Source: CAYRWR01 sp964428015
GTDB taxonomy: Bacteria; Spirochaetota; Brevinematia; Brevinematales; CAYRWR01
DNA length: 64,000 nt
Reading direction: 5' to 3'
NCBI GenBank assembly: GCA_964428015.1
Contig: CAYRWR010000020.1
Span: 1-64,000, forward strand
Positions 33,360 to 41,953 of the stretch are shown here, piece after piece. A model generated the notes under the pieces. The model was not told the origin of the DNA. It made no database searches and saw nothing but the letters and a program-made list of their open reading frames with translations. The position numbers and the translations under genes are program-made. How positions within the stretch are numbered: the first letter of the stretch is position 1; every line of letters starts with the position of its first letter.

Positions 33360-34124
33360 ATGTCGTTGTGGTTAGGGTTTTCAGCTATTGTCCTGTTTAT
33401 TTTTATTACTCTGGTTTTCATATTAGCTCAGTGGCTGCGTGACAATTCCATCATAGATGTCTTCTGGGGGCTGGGTTTTATCCTGGTCACTGCGGTATTC
33501 TGGCTGGTCGATCCTATACCCCACTGGAACAAAGTGATCATCAGTGCCATGCTGCTGCTGTGGGGCAGCCGTCTCTCCCTGCATATCCTGCTGCGCAAAT
33601 GGGGCCAGCCCGAAGACTTCCGCTATGCCCAGTGGAGAAAAGACTGGGGTAAACTGTTTCTGCTGCGTTCATTTTTCCAGGTGTTCCTGCTGCAGGGTAT
33701 CCTGATGTGGGCTATGCTGCTGCCGGTATATTTTGCCATGACCGGTTCTAAAATATCCCTGCCCTGGTTTATTTCCGGGGGTGTACTTTTTCTGAGCGGA
33801 TTTCTTCTGGAAAGTATCGGCGATGCCCAGATGACCCGTTTCAGAAAGGATCCTGCCAACCGTGGACATATCATCCAGACCGGTTTGTGGTCGGTCAGCC
33901 GTCACCCTAATTATCTGGGTGAGATATTGATGTGGTGGGGAATAGGCCTGATAGCACTTCCTTTCAGCTGGGCTTCCCTGGTCAGCCCCATTATTATTAC
34001 CTTCCTGCTGAATTTTGTATCCGGGGTCCCTATGCTGGAGAAAAAATTCCTGGATCATCCCGACTGGCCGGAGTACGCACGACGGGTGTCCCGACTGCTT
34101 CCCTGGCTGGGGAAAAAAGGGTAG
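33360..34124 (+). CDS. DUF1295 membrane protein (steroid 5-alpha-reductase/ICMT fold)
   Basis: The 254-aa protein has six to seven membrane helices. The C-terminal signature QTGLWSVSRHPNYLGEILMW, with the later FLDHPDWPEYARRVSRLLPW, matches DUF1295 and the broader isoprenylcysteine methyltransferase/steroid reductase fold, where that segment binds the cofactor. It probably reduces or methylates a lipid substrate, unknown here. Confidence 0.88.
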   Translation: MSLWLGFSAIVLFIFITLVFILAQWLRDNSIIDVFWGLGFILVTAVFWLVDPIPHWNKVIISAMLLLWGSRLSLHILLRKWGQPEDFRYAQWRKDWGKLFLLRSFFQVFLLQGILMWAMLLPVYFAMTGSKISLPWFISGGVLFLSGFLLESIGDAQMTRFRKDPANRGHIIQTGLWSVSRHPNYLGEILMWWGIGLIALPFSWASLVSPIIITFLLNFVSGVPMLEKKFLDHPDWPEYARRVSRLLPWLGKKG

Positions 34125-34509
34125 GCTATCTCTTGGCTCTATAGCATTACATGTCGGTAAAAAAGGATCTGTAGACGAAGAAAAGAACATTTTTTGAAAA
34201 AGGTATATATATTTTTTCAACAAAATAATTGTCTGTACTGGCATAACTGACAAAAAACTGAGCACTAAACAGTCCAACATTGCGTAACTCTCAGCTGTAG
34301 AATACCCTGTACCGAGTCTGAAGGACTGTTCTGCTCCGTTAACTGTTCCATAGTCTGTGCTCTTAAGGGGTAACCTACCACACTCTACACCCCCCTGAAG
34401 CGCCAGCGTAAGGCATTTACCCCGCTTATAGCAGTTAACAAGCTCTTCCCCCAGTCCTTCACTCGAGGCATTGTGGCGCACGAAAAAGAAGGCTTTTCTT
34501 TGCCAAGCG

Positions 34510-34532
34510 TTTCTTTTGGCCGACAAAAGAAA
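34510..34532. repeat. 9-bp hairpin of a repeat-like element
   Basis: TTTCTTTTG (34510-34518), GCCGA and CAAAAGAAA (34524-34532) form a perfect inverted repeat without a T-run. The surrounding GCTTTTCTTTGCCAAGCG echoes the arm sequence, as in many short interspersed palindromic elements. Confidence 0.45.
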
Positions 34533-34714
34533 TGCGGAGAGCCACCGGGTTTTCTCCCGGAATCATGATTTCGTGGCATAGTACAAAGGCTGATAAGTTA
34601 GGACACTTACCAATATAAAGTGCAAAGGAAACAACATGTTTTTCTAATTCATGCTACAAAAGTCATTCTATACGCTCATAAACGATCCAAACAATATTTA
34701 TAATAATTCTCGTA

Positions 34715-34743
34715 TAGACGATTTCCTAAGCTAATATTATAAT
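34715..34743 (+). promoter_or_regulatory. Promoter of the EamA-family gene
   Basis: TAGACG (34715-34720), 17 nt and TATAAT (34738-34743) precede ATG 34791 by 47 nt. Confidence 0.5.
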
Positions 34744-34790
34744 AACATCACAAATTAGCCATTCAGCAAAAGAAAACAAGGACAACCTAC

Positions 34791-35633
34791 ATGCTGCTCC
34801 TCCTGGCCCGGGTCCTGATCGGACCTTTTACCAATCTCTACCAGAAAAAACTCATCCTCAAGGGAGTACACCCGGTGTTTGTGGTATTTATCACCAGCCT
34901 GGGCTTAGGTCTGTTGGTATTGCCCCTGGCTTTACTGATGAATTTTCACTCTTTGAGCCGGGGATTCTGGATCAGCATCACCCTGGCTTCAATGATAGAC
35001 GCGCTGGGTAATATCCTGATGGTGAAATCCCTGCAGACCACGGAGCTGTCGGTGTTCGGCCCGGTGAACTCCTTTAAGCCCGGCATCGCCATGCTCTTAG
35101 CCTGGCTGCTCCTGGGAGAAGTGCCCGGAATGTGGGGTCTGATCGGTCTGGGGGTAATACTGGCGGGTAGTGTGCTCCTGACCTGGCAGCCGGGTACTCC
35201 CTGGAAGCTGTCCCGGGGACTGCTCTACCGTGTGGGAGGTATAGTCCTGTCCAGCCTGGGGGCGGTGTTTTCAAAACAGGCTGTCAACCAATCCGATCCG
35301 GGGACAGCTATGATTTTCTGGACCCTACTGGCATTGCCCGGGCTGGGTGTGTACCTACTACTGGACCGTAAGGGTGCCCGACGCAGTCTGGATGTGCTGC
35401 AGGGGCGGACTCCCGAACCACTGCTGCTGGTCCTGCTCTACGGCCTGATGCAGTACCTGACCCTACAGTGCTTCCGGATCACCCTGGTAGGTTACGCCCT
35501 GGCGGTATTTCAATTATCAACCTTGATTTCCCTGTTCCTGGGTTACCGAGTGTTTAAAGAGGGTGGTATAGTCAGAAAAATCATCAGCGCATTGGTCATG
35601 ATTGGAGGAGCCTTGCTCATCGTGTTGCGGTGA
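34791..35633 (+). CDS. EamA/DMT-family membrane transporter
   Basis: The 280-aa protein has ten predicted helices in two EamA repeats. The first ends with FGPVNSFKPGIAMLLAWLLLGEVPGMWGLIG, where the Pro/Lys/Pro plus GE pattern is typical of drug/metabolite transporters. The second ends with a similar LISLFLGYRVFKEGGIVRK. It would export or import a small metabolite by a secondary mechanism; the substrate is unknown. Its AAGGA site is 8 nt upstream. Confidence 0.9.
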   Translation: MLLLLARVLIGPFTNLYQKKLILKGVHPVFVVFITSLGLGLLVLPLALLMNFHSLSRGFWISITLASMIDALGNILMVKSLQTTELSVFGPVNSFKPGIAMLLAWLLLGEVPGMWGLIGLGVILAGSVLLTWQPGTPWKLSRGLLYRVGGIVLSSLGAVFSKQAVNQSDPGTAMIFWTLLALPGLGVYLLLDRKGARRSLDVLQGRTPEPLLLVLLYGLMQYLTLQCFRITLVGYALAVFQLSTLISLFLGYRVFKEGGIVRKIISALVMIGGALLIVLR

Positions 35634-35703
35634 CTTATCTTTGAAAAACTGGCAGAAAACAAAACAGCCGTTTATAATCTGGTAAAACTCAAAGGAAAAT
35701 ACT

Positions 35704-36678
35704 ATGATTCGAAACCAATGGTACGCGGTACTCAACTCACGGGAAGTGAAAAAAAACCGTCTCATGGGAGTGACCCGCCTGGGAGAGAAACTGGTATTGT
35801 GGAGGGATCAGGCGGGCCTGCACTGCATCGCCGATCAGTGCGCCCACCGGGGAGCCTCGCTGTGCCAGGGTAAGCTGGTAGAAGAACAGCTGCAGTGTCC
35901 CTTTCACGGCTTCCGCTATGATGGGACGGGGAGGGTCACCCTGATACCGGCTAACGGCAAAAACAACCCGGTAGGGGAACAATACCGGGTCCATAGTTAT
36001 CCGGTGCACGAAGCCCAGGGATTTATCTGGATCTGGTGGGGAGAAGGCAAGCCCTCACCCGCAGAACCGCCCTTTTTTGAGAATATCGATGGCCGTCTGG
36101 GATATGCCGAAGTACCTGACCCCTGGCATATTCATTACAGCCGGGTCATTGAGAACCAGCTGGATGTGGTGCATTTACCCTTTGTCCATCATAATACCAT
36201 CGGGCGGGGCAACCGAACCGTGGTAGACGGCCCCCGGGTGGAGTGGAAGGACCATGATAAATTTCATCTGTTTGTGTTTAACCGGGTGGATGACGGACGC
36301 CCGCCACTTAAACCTTCCGAACTGGGGATTCGGGAGAGCGCGGTTCATCTGGAGTTTATTTTCCCTAATTTGTGGCAGAACTATATCGCTCCGGTGGTGC
36401 GGGTGATAGCCTTCTTTGTCCCGGTGGATGAAGAACACACCATACTATACCTGCGTTTCTACGCCGGATTCACCCCCTGGAAATGGCTCAACACCCTGTT
36501 CGCCTGGCTGGCTATGCCCTTTAACCTCATCGTGGCGCACCAGGACCGCAGAATAGTGCAGAATCAGAAACCTGGGGCCTCCAGCTATAAAATGAATGAA
36601 AAGCTTATACCCGGCGACTATCCCATCGTGGAATACCGCCGCCGCCGTGATGAACTCATGAAAGGGGTAAAAAAATGA
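35704..36678 (+). CDS. Rieske-type oxygenase alpha-subunit-like protein
   Basis: The 324-aa protein has an N-terminal Rieske 2Fe-2S domain with Cys46-x-His48 (CAHRG) and Cys65-x2-His68 (CPFHG). The C-terminal catalytic domain has the facial-triad motif ENQLDVVHLPFVHHN (Asp154, His157, His162). This is the architecture of aromatic-ring hydroxylases and related demethylases, which use O2 and need a reductase; none is encoded nearby. It ends in ATGA overlap with a cyclophilin-like gene. Its presence argues for at least microaerobic life or acquisition by transfer. Confidence 0.93.
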   Translation: MIRNQWYAVLNSREVKKNRLMGVTRLGEKLVLWRDQAGLHCIADQCAHRGASLCQGKLVEEQLQCPFHGFRYDGTGRVTLIPANGKNNPVGEQYRVHSYPVHEAQGFIWIWWGEGKPSPAEPPFFENIDGRLGYAEVPDPWHIHYSRVIENQLDVVHLPFVHHNTIGRGNRTVVDGPRVEWKDHDKFHLFVFNRVDDGRPPLKPSELGIRESAVHLEFIFPNLWQNYIAPVVRVIAFFVPVDEEHTILYLRFYAGFTPWKWLNTLFAWLAMPFNLIVAHQDRRIVQNQKPGASSYKMNEKLIPGDYPIVEYRRRRDELMKGVKK

Positions 36679-37019
36679 AAATAGTACTGGACTTTGGTGC
36701 TTTTCAGCTCAATGCTGAACTGTTTGAAGATCACCCTGTAGCACAGCGCTACTACCGGGAGCTGCCCCATACCATCCGGCTGACCCAGTGGGGCGGGGAG
36801 CTGTACGGCCCCATAGACGCGGACCTGGGGACATATCATCCTGTGCCTGTGATCCCTGCCGGGGGCCTGGCCTATACCAACCAGGGCAACTACCTGTGTG
36901 TGTTTTTCGGCCAGACTCCAGCCTGGGCGGTGGAGTACATCGGACGGATAGAGGTCGGCTGGGAAAAACTCCGTCAGGCCAAGGGGTTGGTGAGCATGGA
37001 AGTGAAGAAAAGAATATAA
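36675..37019 (+). CDS. Cyclophilin-like TM1367-family protein
   Basis: The 114-aa protein resembles the compact cyclophilin-like family typified by TM1367. An N-terminal strand is followed by LPHTIRLTQWGGELYGPI, then VPVIPAGGLAYTNQGNYLCVFFGQTP and a C-terminal GRIEVGWEKLRQAKG. Prolyl isomerase activity is not established for this family. Its ATG overlaps the Rieske gene stop, suggesting co-translation and a shared pathway. Confidence 0.82.
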   Translation: MKIVLDFGAFQLNAELFEDHPVAQRYYRELPHTIRLTQWGGELYGPIDADLGTYHPVPVIPAGGLAYTNQGNYLCVFFGQTPAWAVEYIGRIEVGWEKLRQAKGLVSMEVKKRI

Positions 37020-37210
37020 GCTTAAAAATTTTGTATTAGATAGGTTGAGATTTCAGGTTTACTGACATCGGTAGTTCTTAAAATCATTTCAATTATTAAC
37101 AAGACCATAAGTTCAATCAATGAATTCTGACTGTATTAAGTTTTGATATTAATCACATGCATTCATACTCTTATTGACCGTGTATTTTAAAAAGCGGACC
37201 TATTATCCAT

Positions 37211-37268
37211 AAAACATGACAAAACTCCTATGGAAAAACCCGAAAACATGACAGCAGTCCTATTGAAA
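37211..37268 (+). repeat. Imperfect direct repeat upstream of a lipoprotein promoter
   Basis: AAAACATGACA followed by TCCTAT-GAAA occurs at 37211-37236 and again at 37243-37268, a 32-bp step equal to about three helical turns. The second copy runs into the -35 element. Confidence 0.6.
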
Positions 37269-37292
37269 CAGCCTGGTGTACTGCGATATACT
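37263..37292 (+). promoter_or_regulatory. Promoter of the 332-aa lipoprotein gene
   Basis: TTGAAA (37263-37268), 18 nt and TATACT (37287-37292). The -35 is part of the second direct repeat. Confidence 0.6.
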
Positions 37293-37355
37293 TATCCATC
37301 CTGAGTGTCAGGAACAATAACATCATTGGAAAAAATTGATAAGGAGGAAAAACCA

Positions 37356-38354
37356 ATGAAAAATGTAAAAGGATTAGTGTTGTTAACAGTGTTATGGGTG
37401 TTGTCAGCCTGTGGAGGTCTGGTTGATACCAGTACTGAGCAGCAGGAAGTAATCAGTGGAAATGGAGGGACTTTAAAACTCTCTATCAATCCTGGAATTC
37501 CCGCAAATCAGGGAATCAGTGTAGAAGAATTCACAGTCATTTCTGTAGATGTTGCACTTATTGATATTGCTACCTCTTTAACTGTGCAGACCCTTACCTG
37601 GTATGCGGTGCAGGGACAGACTACCTTTAATGTAGCGGTAGGTACCCCTGGAGATTTCAAGGTACTGGTGACACACCATGGTACCAATGTTAACAGCAGT
37701 AAAGCTATGAGTGAATCAGTCAATGTTCAGATTAAGCCCATGCTGATTACTGTGATAAACCTGGTTCCCGGATATATAGGTACCATTGATGTAAAAGATG
37801 TTCCTGCTGTTCAGTATCTGTATGTAGCCAACGCAGATTTTTCCAGAAATACTACCGGGACAGCCTTCCCCAATAACTGGACCAATCTCAGCACCTGGAA
37901 TGCTCCGGTATATCTGGCTGTAAATGACGGGCACTATGGCGTGGTCAATTTTAATCAATCTGTAAATGGCGGACAGGGTATGACCCAGATCCTGCCTTCT
38001 GCTTTGCCTCTCACTAAAGTACACACTTTAACCCTTGATTTCAAAATCGTGTCTGCCTCTTTGACAGGAGACGGCTGGTATGCCACCAGTCCTGAAGCCC
38101 CTATGGTGGTGACTCTTACTTTTACAAAAAGCGGAGCTCCCAATTATTATTTCCAGAGATTTTATAATTATACCCACGATTCAGATTCCCCTTCCAATCC
38201 TAATTTTGAGCTTGTGGCACAAAATTCCTGGATCACCAAAACTTATACCACTACTATGATGGGTATACCCAGCGGTTATGCATTCAAGAGTATTTCCGTG
38301 GGTAGTTCCGGTCATTCCAGAAATACCTATGTGGACAAGGCGTTGTTCGAGTAA
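37356..38354 (+). CDS. Lipoprotein of unknown function with beta-rich C-terminal domain
   Basis: The 332-aa protein has lipobox LSAC (Cys19). Residues about 45-145 look like an Ig-like or transthyretin-like strand set (GTLKLSINPG...FKVLVTHHGTNV). The C-terminal about 160 residues are rich in Asn, Thr, Tyr and Trp (NADFSRNTTGTAFPNNWTNL). They resemble a carbohydrate-binding jelly roll in composition, but I cannot assign a family. ATG 37356 has AAGGAGG at 8 nt; an earlier start at 37305 would lie only about 6 nt after the predicted transcription start and would hide the signal peptide. Confidence 0.65.
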   Translation: MKNVKGLVLLTVLWVLSACGGLVDTSTEQQEVISGNGGTLKLSINPGIPANQGISVEEFTVISVDVALIDIATSLTVQTLTWYAVQGQTTFNVAVGTPGDFKVLVTHHGTNVNSSKAMSESVNVQIKPMLITVINLVPGYIGTIDVKDVPAVQYLYVANADFSRNTTGTAFPNNWTNLSTWNAPVYLAVNDGHYGVVNFNQSVNGGQGMTQILPSALPLTKVHTLTLDFKIVSASLTGDGWYATSPEAPMVVTLTFTKSGAPNYYFQRFYNYTHDSDSPSNPNFELVAQNSWITKTYTTTMMGIPSGYAFKSISVGSSGHSRNTYVDKALFE

Positions 38355-38371
38355 ATTTTCACTTTATAATA

Positions 38372-38400
38372 AACCGGCAGTTACAGCTGCCGGTTTTTTT
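38372..38400 (+). terminator. Terminator after the lipoprotein gene
   Basis: AACCGGCAG (38372-38380) and CTGCCGGTT (38387-38395) form a 9-bp stem followed by Ts. Confidence 0.9.
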
Positions 38401-38410
38401 ATTTATTGTG

Positions 38411-40048
38411 TCATTTGTTATGAAAGTCTGTGAGTTCAAAGATAAAATAACCGTACGGTCCCGGGGTCAGGAAATAGGGCAGTTCTCCGATATCCGGAAA
38501 GACAGTGTCGCCCAAAATCTCCACTGGAGTCAGGCCGTTCAGTTCAGACAGATCCAGCTCCACCGGCTGGGCTGACCGGGCCAGATTAAACACGCACAGG
38601 ACGCGGGTGTCTTCCGATTCCAGCAGATAGACCAGGACTTTATGGTTCTCAGGATACAAAAAACGAATTTTACCCAGGCCGAAGATGGGATGTTTTTTAC
38701 GGATGGATATCAGCCGCTTGAGCCAGTTGAAAAGAGAGGCCTTGTTCATTCTTTCTTCATCCACATTCACTGAGTTGTAATTATAGATCGGGTCGGTGAT
38801 TACCGGGGCGTATAGCTGGGAAGGTTTGGCGTCGGAGAAGCCTGCGTTGCGGTTCTCATTCCACTGCATGGGGGTACGTACCCCGTTTCTGTCCCCCAGG
38901 TAGATATTATCACCCATGCCTATTTCGTCCCCATAGTAGATGATAGGGGTGCCGGGGAGAGTCATGAGGATAGCATTGAGCAGCTCGTTTTTTCTGCGGT
39001 CGTTGTCCAGCAGAGGGGCCAGCCGGCGCCGTATACCCTGATTGAGACGCATCTGCCGGTCTTCGGCATAGGCATCAAACAAATAGTCACGTTCATTGTC
39101 GGTCACCATCTCCAGAGTCATCTCATCATGATTACGCAGGAACATACACCATTGGCAGTTTTCAGGGATCTCCGGCAGGCGTTTCATGATGTCAATTATG
39201 GGACCATGATGCTCCTGACTGATGGCCATGAACAGGCGAGGCATCAGGGGGAAGTTGAATGCCATGTGAAACTCGTCCCCGTCTCCAAAGTAGGGCAGTA
39301 GGTCTTCCGGCCATTGATTGGCTTCAGCCAGCAGTATCCGGCCCGGGTATTTTTCATCAATAAAGGCCCGTAATTCCTTTAGGTAGACGTGGGTCTCGGG
39401 CAGGTTTTCACAATTAGTGCCGTCTTTTTCAAAGAGGTAGGGTACCGCGTCCATCCGGAAGCCGTCTATACCCAGATCCAGCCAGAATTTCATGATTTTC
39501 TTCATCTCTTCCCTGACTTTAGGGTTTTCAAAGTTCAGATCAGGCTGATGATGGAAAAAGCGGTGCCAGTAGTACAAGCCGTTTTCCTGGCAGTAGGTCC
39601 AGTTGGACACTTCAGAATCAATAAAAATAATCCTGGCATCCTGGTACTTTTCCGGGGTCTCAGACCAGACATAGTAGTCAAAATAGGGGGATTGGGGGCC
39701 TGTTTTGGCATCCTGGAACCAGGGATGCTGATCAGAAGTGTGGTTCAGGACCATATCAGTGATGATACGTATGCCTCTTTTATGGGCCTGTTCAGTGAGG
39801 TGCTTAAAATCCTCCAGATCTCCGTAGATGGGGTTGACGGAGTAATAATCCATAATATCATAACCATCGTCCCGGGCCGGGGTGGGGTAAATGGGCATAA
39901 GCCACACACAGTCCACACCCAGCTCCTGCAGGTAATCCAGCTTTTGAATGAGTCCCGGAATATCACCCTTTCCGTCACGGTTGTGGTCGTAAAAGCCTTT
40001 TATGTAAAGTTCATAAAATACTCCGGTCTTGTACCAGTTCTGTTCCAC
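38411..40048 (-). CDS. treS: Trehalose synthase (GH13, maltose transglucosylase)
   Basis: The 545-aa cytosolic alpha-amylase-family enzyme interconverts maltose and trehalose. GH13 regions are visible as DMVLNHTS, GFRMDAVPYLFE (nucleophile Asp), LLAEANQWP (acid/base Glu) and FLRNHDE (third Asp). The TreS-type features are DRNGVRTPMQWNENRNAGFS and a C-terminal beta domain ending in PYGYFIFEL. The start is GTG 40048, with AGGAGG 6 nt upstream. The gene has its own promoter (40171-40198) downstream of the terminator of the adjacent RNA. Together with the CBM21-like lipoproteins it fits alpha-glucan use and trehalose storage or osmoprotection. Confidence 0.93.
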   Translation of the reverse strand: MEQNWYKTGVFYELYIKGFYDHNRDGKGDIPGLIQKLDYLQELGVDCVWLMPIYPTPARDDGYDIMDYYSVNPIYGDLEDFKHLTEQAHKRGIRIITDMVLNHTSDQHPWFQDAKTGPQSPYFDYYVWSETPEKYQDARIIFIDSEVSNWTYCQENGLYYWHRFFHHQPDLNFENPKVREEMKKIMKFWLDLGIDGFRMDAVPYLFEKDGTNCENLPETHVYLKELRAFIDEKYPGRILLAEANQWPEDLLPYFGDGDEFHMAFNFPLMPRLFMAISQEHHGPIIDIMKRLPEIPENCQWCMFLRNHDEMTLEMVTDNERDYLFDAYAEDRQMRLNQGIRRRLAPLLDNDRRKNELLNAILMTLPGTPIIYYGDEIGMGDNIYLGDRNGVRTPMQWNENRNAGFSDAKPSQLYAPVITDPIYNYNSVNVDEERMNKASLFNWLKRLISIRKKHPIFGLGKIRFLYPENHKVLVYLLESEDTRVLCVFNLARSAQPVELDLSELNGLTPVEILGDTVFPDIGELPYFLTPGPYGYFIFELTDFHNK

Positions 40049-40170
40049 CGGCCGCCTCCTGTCATCATTTCATAAGTGGGAAAATATTTCTTGAAAAATA
40101 TGAGTTCGTCACCAGATTGTTATTAGGAAGATAATTTTCAATAGCATGATCCAGTGTAATGTGCTTTTAT

Positions 40171-40198
40171 ATTATAGAATAAATAATATAATAATCAA
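40171..40198 (-). promoter_or_regulatory. Promoter of treS
   Basis: TTGATT (40198-40193), 16 nt and TATAAT (40176-40171) give a leader of roughly 115 nt. Confidence 0.6.
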
Positions 40199-40252
40199 CA
40201 CTCCAATTGTGACTCTATCTGCATTTTAGATCGATAGAAAGCATGATAGTAA

Positions 40253-40286
40253 CAAAAAAGCCTGTCTCCCAATCTGAGACAGGCTC
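40253..40286 (-). terminator. Terminator of the structured RNA
   Basis: AGCCTGTCTC (40259-40268) pairs with GAGACAGGCT (40276-40285), a perfect 10-bp stem. The minus strand continues with six Ts. Confidence 0.92.
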
Positions 40287-40528
40287 TTGTTCTTTCATAC
40301 CTTTGAAAAAAACAGAAAAAGAGAGGTTTAGGGATTTAGGACGATGTCTCTAACGGGATACATTTGTTACCCGTGTACGGTAAGTACGGACGATCGTTAC
40401 CTTCTTTGTGGGTACTTAGCCCCGATCACCAAACGGCCCTTCAACCTTTTTCTCAAAGGCCTTCCTGAGAAGGTGGAACCTCAGAGGAGCTGGAATTCAT
40501 ATAAATCCTCCTCGTTTTTCCTTAGTAC
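40254..40528 (-). ncRNA. Structured non-coding RNA candidate, about 270 nt
   Basis: A consensus promoter (40535-40562) and a strong terminator (40253-40286) bracket a gene-free segment. The ends pair over a long range: GGATTTA (40508-40502) with TAAATCC (40338-40332), and an outer GAGG with CCTC. Internal hairpins include ACGGG/CCCGT and GATCG/CGATC on the minus strand and CTCAGG with CCTTTGAG. A closing stem around a multi-helix interior is typical of housekeeping RNAs such as 6S. The signatures of RNase P, tmRNA and SRP RNA that I know are absent. An AGGAGG within the closing stem followed by a 15-codon frame (40500-40453) offers an alternative leader-peptide reading. 6S RNA is a guess. Confidence 0.6.
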
Positions 40529-40534
40529 AACTCA

Positions 40535-40562
40535 ATTATATTACCCCGATTTTTTTTGTCAA
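40535..40562 (-). promoter_or_regulatory. Consensus promoter of the structured RNA
   Basis: TTGACA (40562-40557) and TATAAT (40540-40535) are both perfect hexamers, 16 nt apart, with predicted +1 near 40528. This is the strongest promoter match in the window. Confidence 0.85.
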
Positions 40563-40741
40563 GCTTTTTTGAAAATATTTTTTTATTTATTTTTTTATAT
40601 AAATTTACATCGAAAGCAGACAGGAACTTCACTGGTAATAAATGAGGTAACTGTTTATATATGTATAAATTAAGCGAAATTACTGATGGTAATAAATGCA
40701 AAAATATACAGCAAAGAAGCGGTAAAAAAACAGGCAATATG

Positions 40742-40770
40742 TTGACAGGGGGGGCGTCACTATTTAAAAT
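40742..40770 (+). promoter_or_regulatory. Promoter of the glycolytic operon
   Basis: TTGACA (40742-40747), 17 nt and TAAAAT (40765-40770) predict +1 near 40777. This lies inside the in-frame extension upstream of gap and shows that the extension is not translated. Confidence 0.75.
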
Positions 40771-40846
40771 AAACGGAAAAAATTTTGGGAATGGTGTAAG
40801 GACACCGTACCTTGAAATAAAACAAAAATCTTTTAGGAGGCTGATA

Positions 40847-41866
40847 GTGGCAGTAAAAGTAGCGATCAACGGATTCGGAAGAATCGGCCGTAATGTATTC
40901 AAAGCATATATGGCAAATTACAAGGGTGAATACGATATCGTAGCTGTCAATGACCTGACAGATAATGATACTCTGGCACACCTGTATAAGTATGACTCCA
41001 TGTACGGAATTGCCAAGGACAAGGTGTCCGCCACCGGTGATTCTATCACCATCGGCGACAAGACCATCAAAGTGTTTGAAGAAAAAGATCCCGCAAATCT
41101 CCCCTGGAAAGAACTGGGTGTAGATATCGTGATCGAATCTACCGGTTTCTTCTCAACCCGTGACGCCATGAACAAGCACATCCAGGCTGGTGCTAAGAAA
41201 GTTATCCTTTCCGCTCCTTCCAAAAGTGCTGATGATGTGGATCTGACTGTAGTTATCGGTGTCAACGAAGATAAGATCACCAAAGATATGAAACTGATCT
41301 CTAATGCCAGCTGTACCACCAACTCCATGGCTGCTGTAGTCAAACTGATCAATGACAATTTCGGCATTGAAAACGGACTTATGACCACAGTTCACTCTTA
41401 CACCAATGACCAGAAGATCCTGGATGCTCCTCACAAAGACCTGCGCCGCGCCCGCAATGCTGCTACCAATATTATCCCTACCTCTACCGGTGCTGCCAAG
41501 GCTATTGGTCTGGTAATCCCTGAACTAAAAGGTAAACTGGATGGTTATGCTCTGCGCGTGCCTACTCCCGTAGGATCAGTGACCGACCTTACCGTCAACC
41601 TGTCCAAAGCTACTACAGCTGAAGAAATCAACGCTGTAGTGAAGAAAGGATCTGAAACTCCCCGCCTCAAGGAAGTTGTGGAATATACCGCTGATCCTAT
41701 TGTACTGGCAGACATCGTGGGCAACTCTCATTCCACCGTATTTGACAGCCTGCTGACTAAAGTGATCAATGGCAAAACCGCCAAGATTGCTATGTGGTAT
41801 GACAACGAATGGGGTTTCTCCAACCGTATGGCTCACCTGACTGCTATTTTAGCAAAAATGATCTAA
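40847..41866 (+). CDS. gap: Glyceraldehyde-3-phosphate dehydrogenase
   Basis: The 339-aa glycolytic enzyme oxidises glyceraldehyde 3-phosphate with NAD and phosphate. It has the Rossmann start AINGFGRIGRNVF, the catalytic Cys156 in SNASCTTNSMA, the His-containing TVHSYTNDQ, and RRARNAATNIIPTSTGAAKA. The start is GTG 40847, 6 nt after a perfect AGGAGG (40835-40840) and about 70 nt after the promoter. The frame is open back to 40661 but crosses that promoter. pgk and tpiA follow. Confidence 0.98.
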   Translation: MAVKVAINGFGRIGRNVFKAYMANYKGEYDIVAVNDLTDNDTLAHLYKYDSMYGIAKDKVSATGDSITIGDKTIKVFEEKDPANLPWKELGVDIVIESTGFFSTRDAMNKHIQAGAKKVILSAPSKSADDVDLTVVIGVNEDKITKDMKLISNASCTTNSMAAVVKLINDNFGIENGLMTTVHSYTNDQKILDAPHKDLRRARNAATNIIPTSTGAAKAIGLVIPELKGKLDGYALRVPTPVGSVTDLTVNLSKATTAEEINAVVKKGSETPRLKEVVEYTADPIVLADIVGNSHSTVFDSLLTKVINGKTAKIAMWYDNEWGFSNRMAHLTAILAKMI

Positions 41867-41877
41867 AAATATTATTT

Positions 41878-41913
41878 ACTACGACGTCCGAAAGGGCGTC
41901 GTAGCCGTTTTTA
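41878..41913 (+). terminator. Hairpin between gap and pgk
   Basis: CTACGACG (41879-41886) and CGTCGTAG (41897-41904) form an 8-bp stem. The T-run (41908-41912) is offset by three bases, so termination is probably partial, letting some transcripts continue into pgk. Confidence 0.7.
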
Positions 41914-41953
41914 TTGATTTATATTATATTTTTTGAAAGAACAGGAGGCCGTC

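Larger units (their letters stand above)
34125..34790. other. Long intergenic region with hairpins
   Basis: I see no gene in this 666-nt gap. The left half is A+T-rich. The part at about 34380-34570 is more GC-rich and carries TTTCTTTTG/CAAAAGAAA (34510-34532) and a CCGGG/CCCGG hairpin (about 34543-34561), resembling an interspersed repeat. The promoter of the next gene is at the right end. Confidence 0.55.

Noticed and set aside
33669..34526. 285-codon minus-strand frame
   Set aside because: It overlaps the DUF1295 gene antisense and continues through a hairpin-rich intergenic region.
40453..40500. 15-codon peptide frame after AGGAGG in the structured RNA
   Set aside because: Not called as a gene because the AGGAGG is part of the predicted closing stem and the transcript seems to be non-coding; kept as an alternative under the RNA.
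40254..40528. tmRNA, RNase P RNA or SRP RNA
   Set aside because: The conserved GAGGAAAGTCC, the tmRNA tag or tRNA-like ends, and the SRP GGAAGCAGCC-type motif are not found.
40661..40846. In-frame N-terminal extension of gap
   Set aside because: It contains the TTGACA-17-TAAAAT promoter, and the GTG at 40847 has a perfect AGGAGG; GAPDH homology begins right there.
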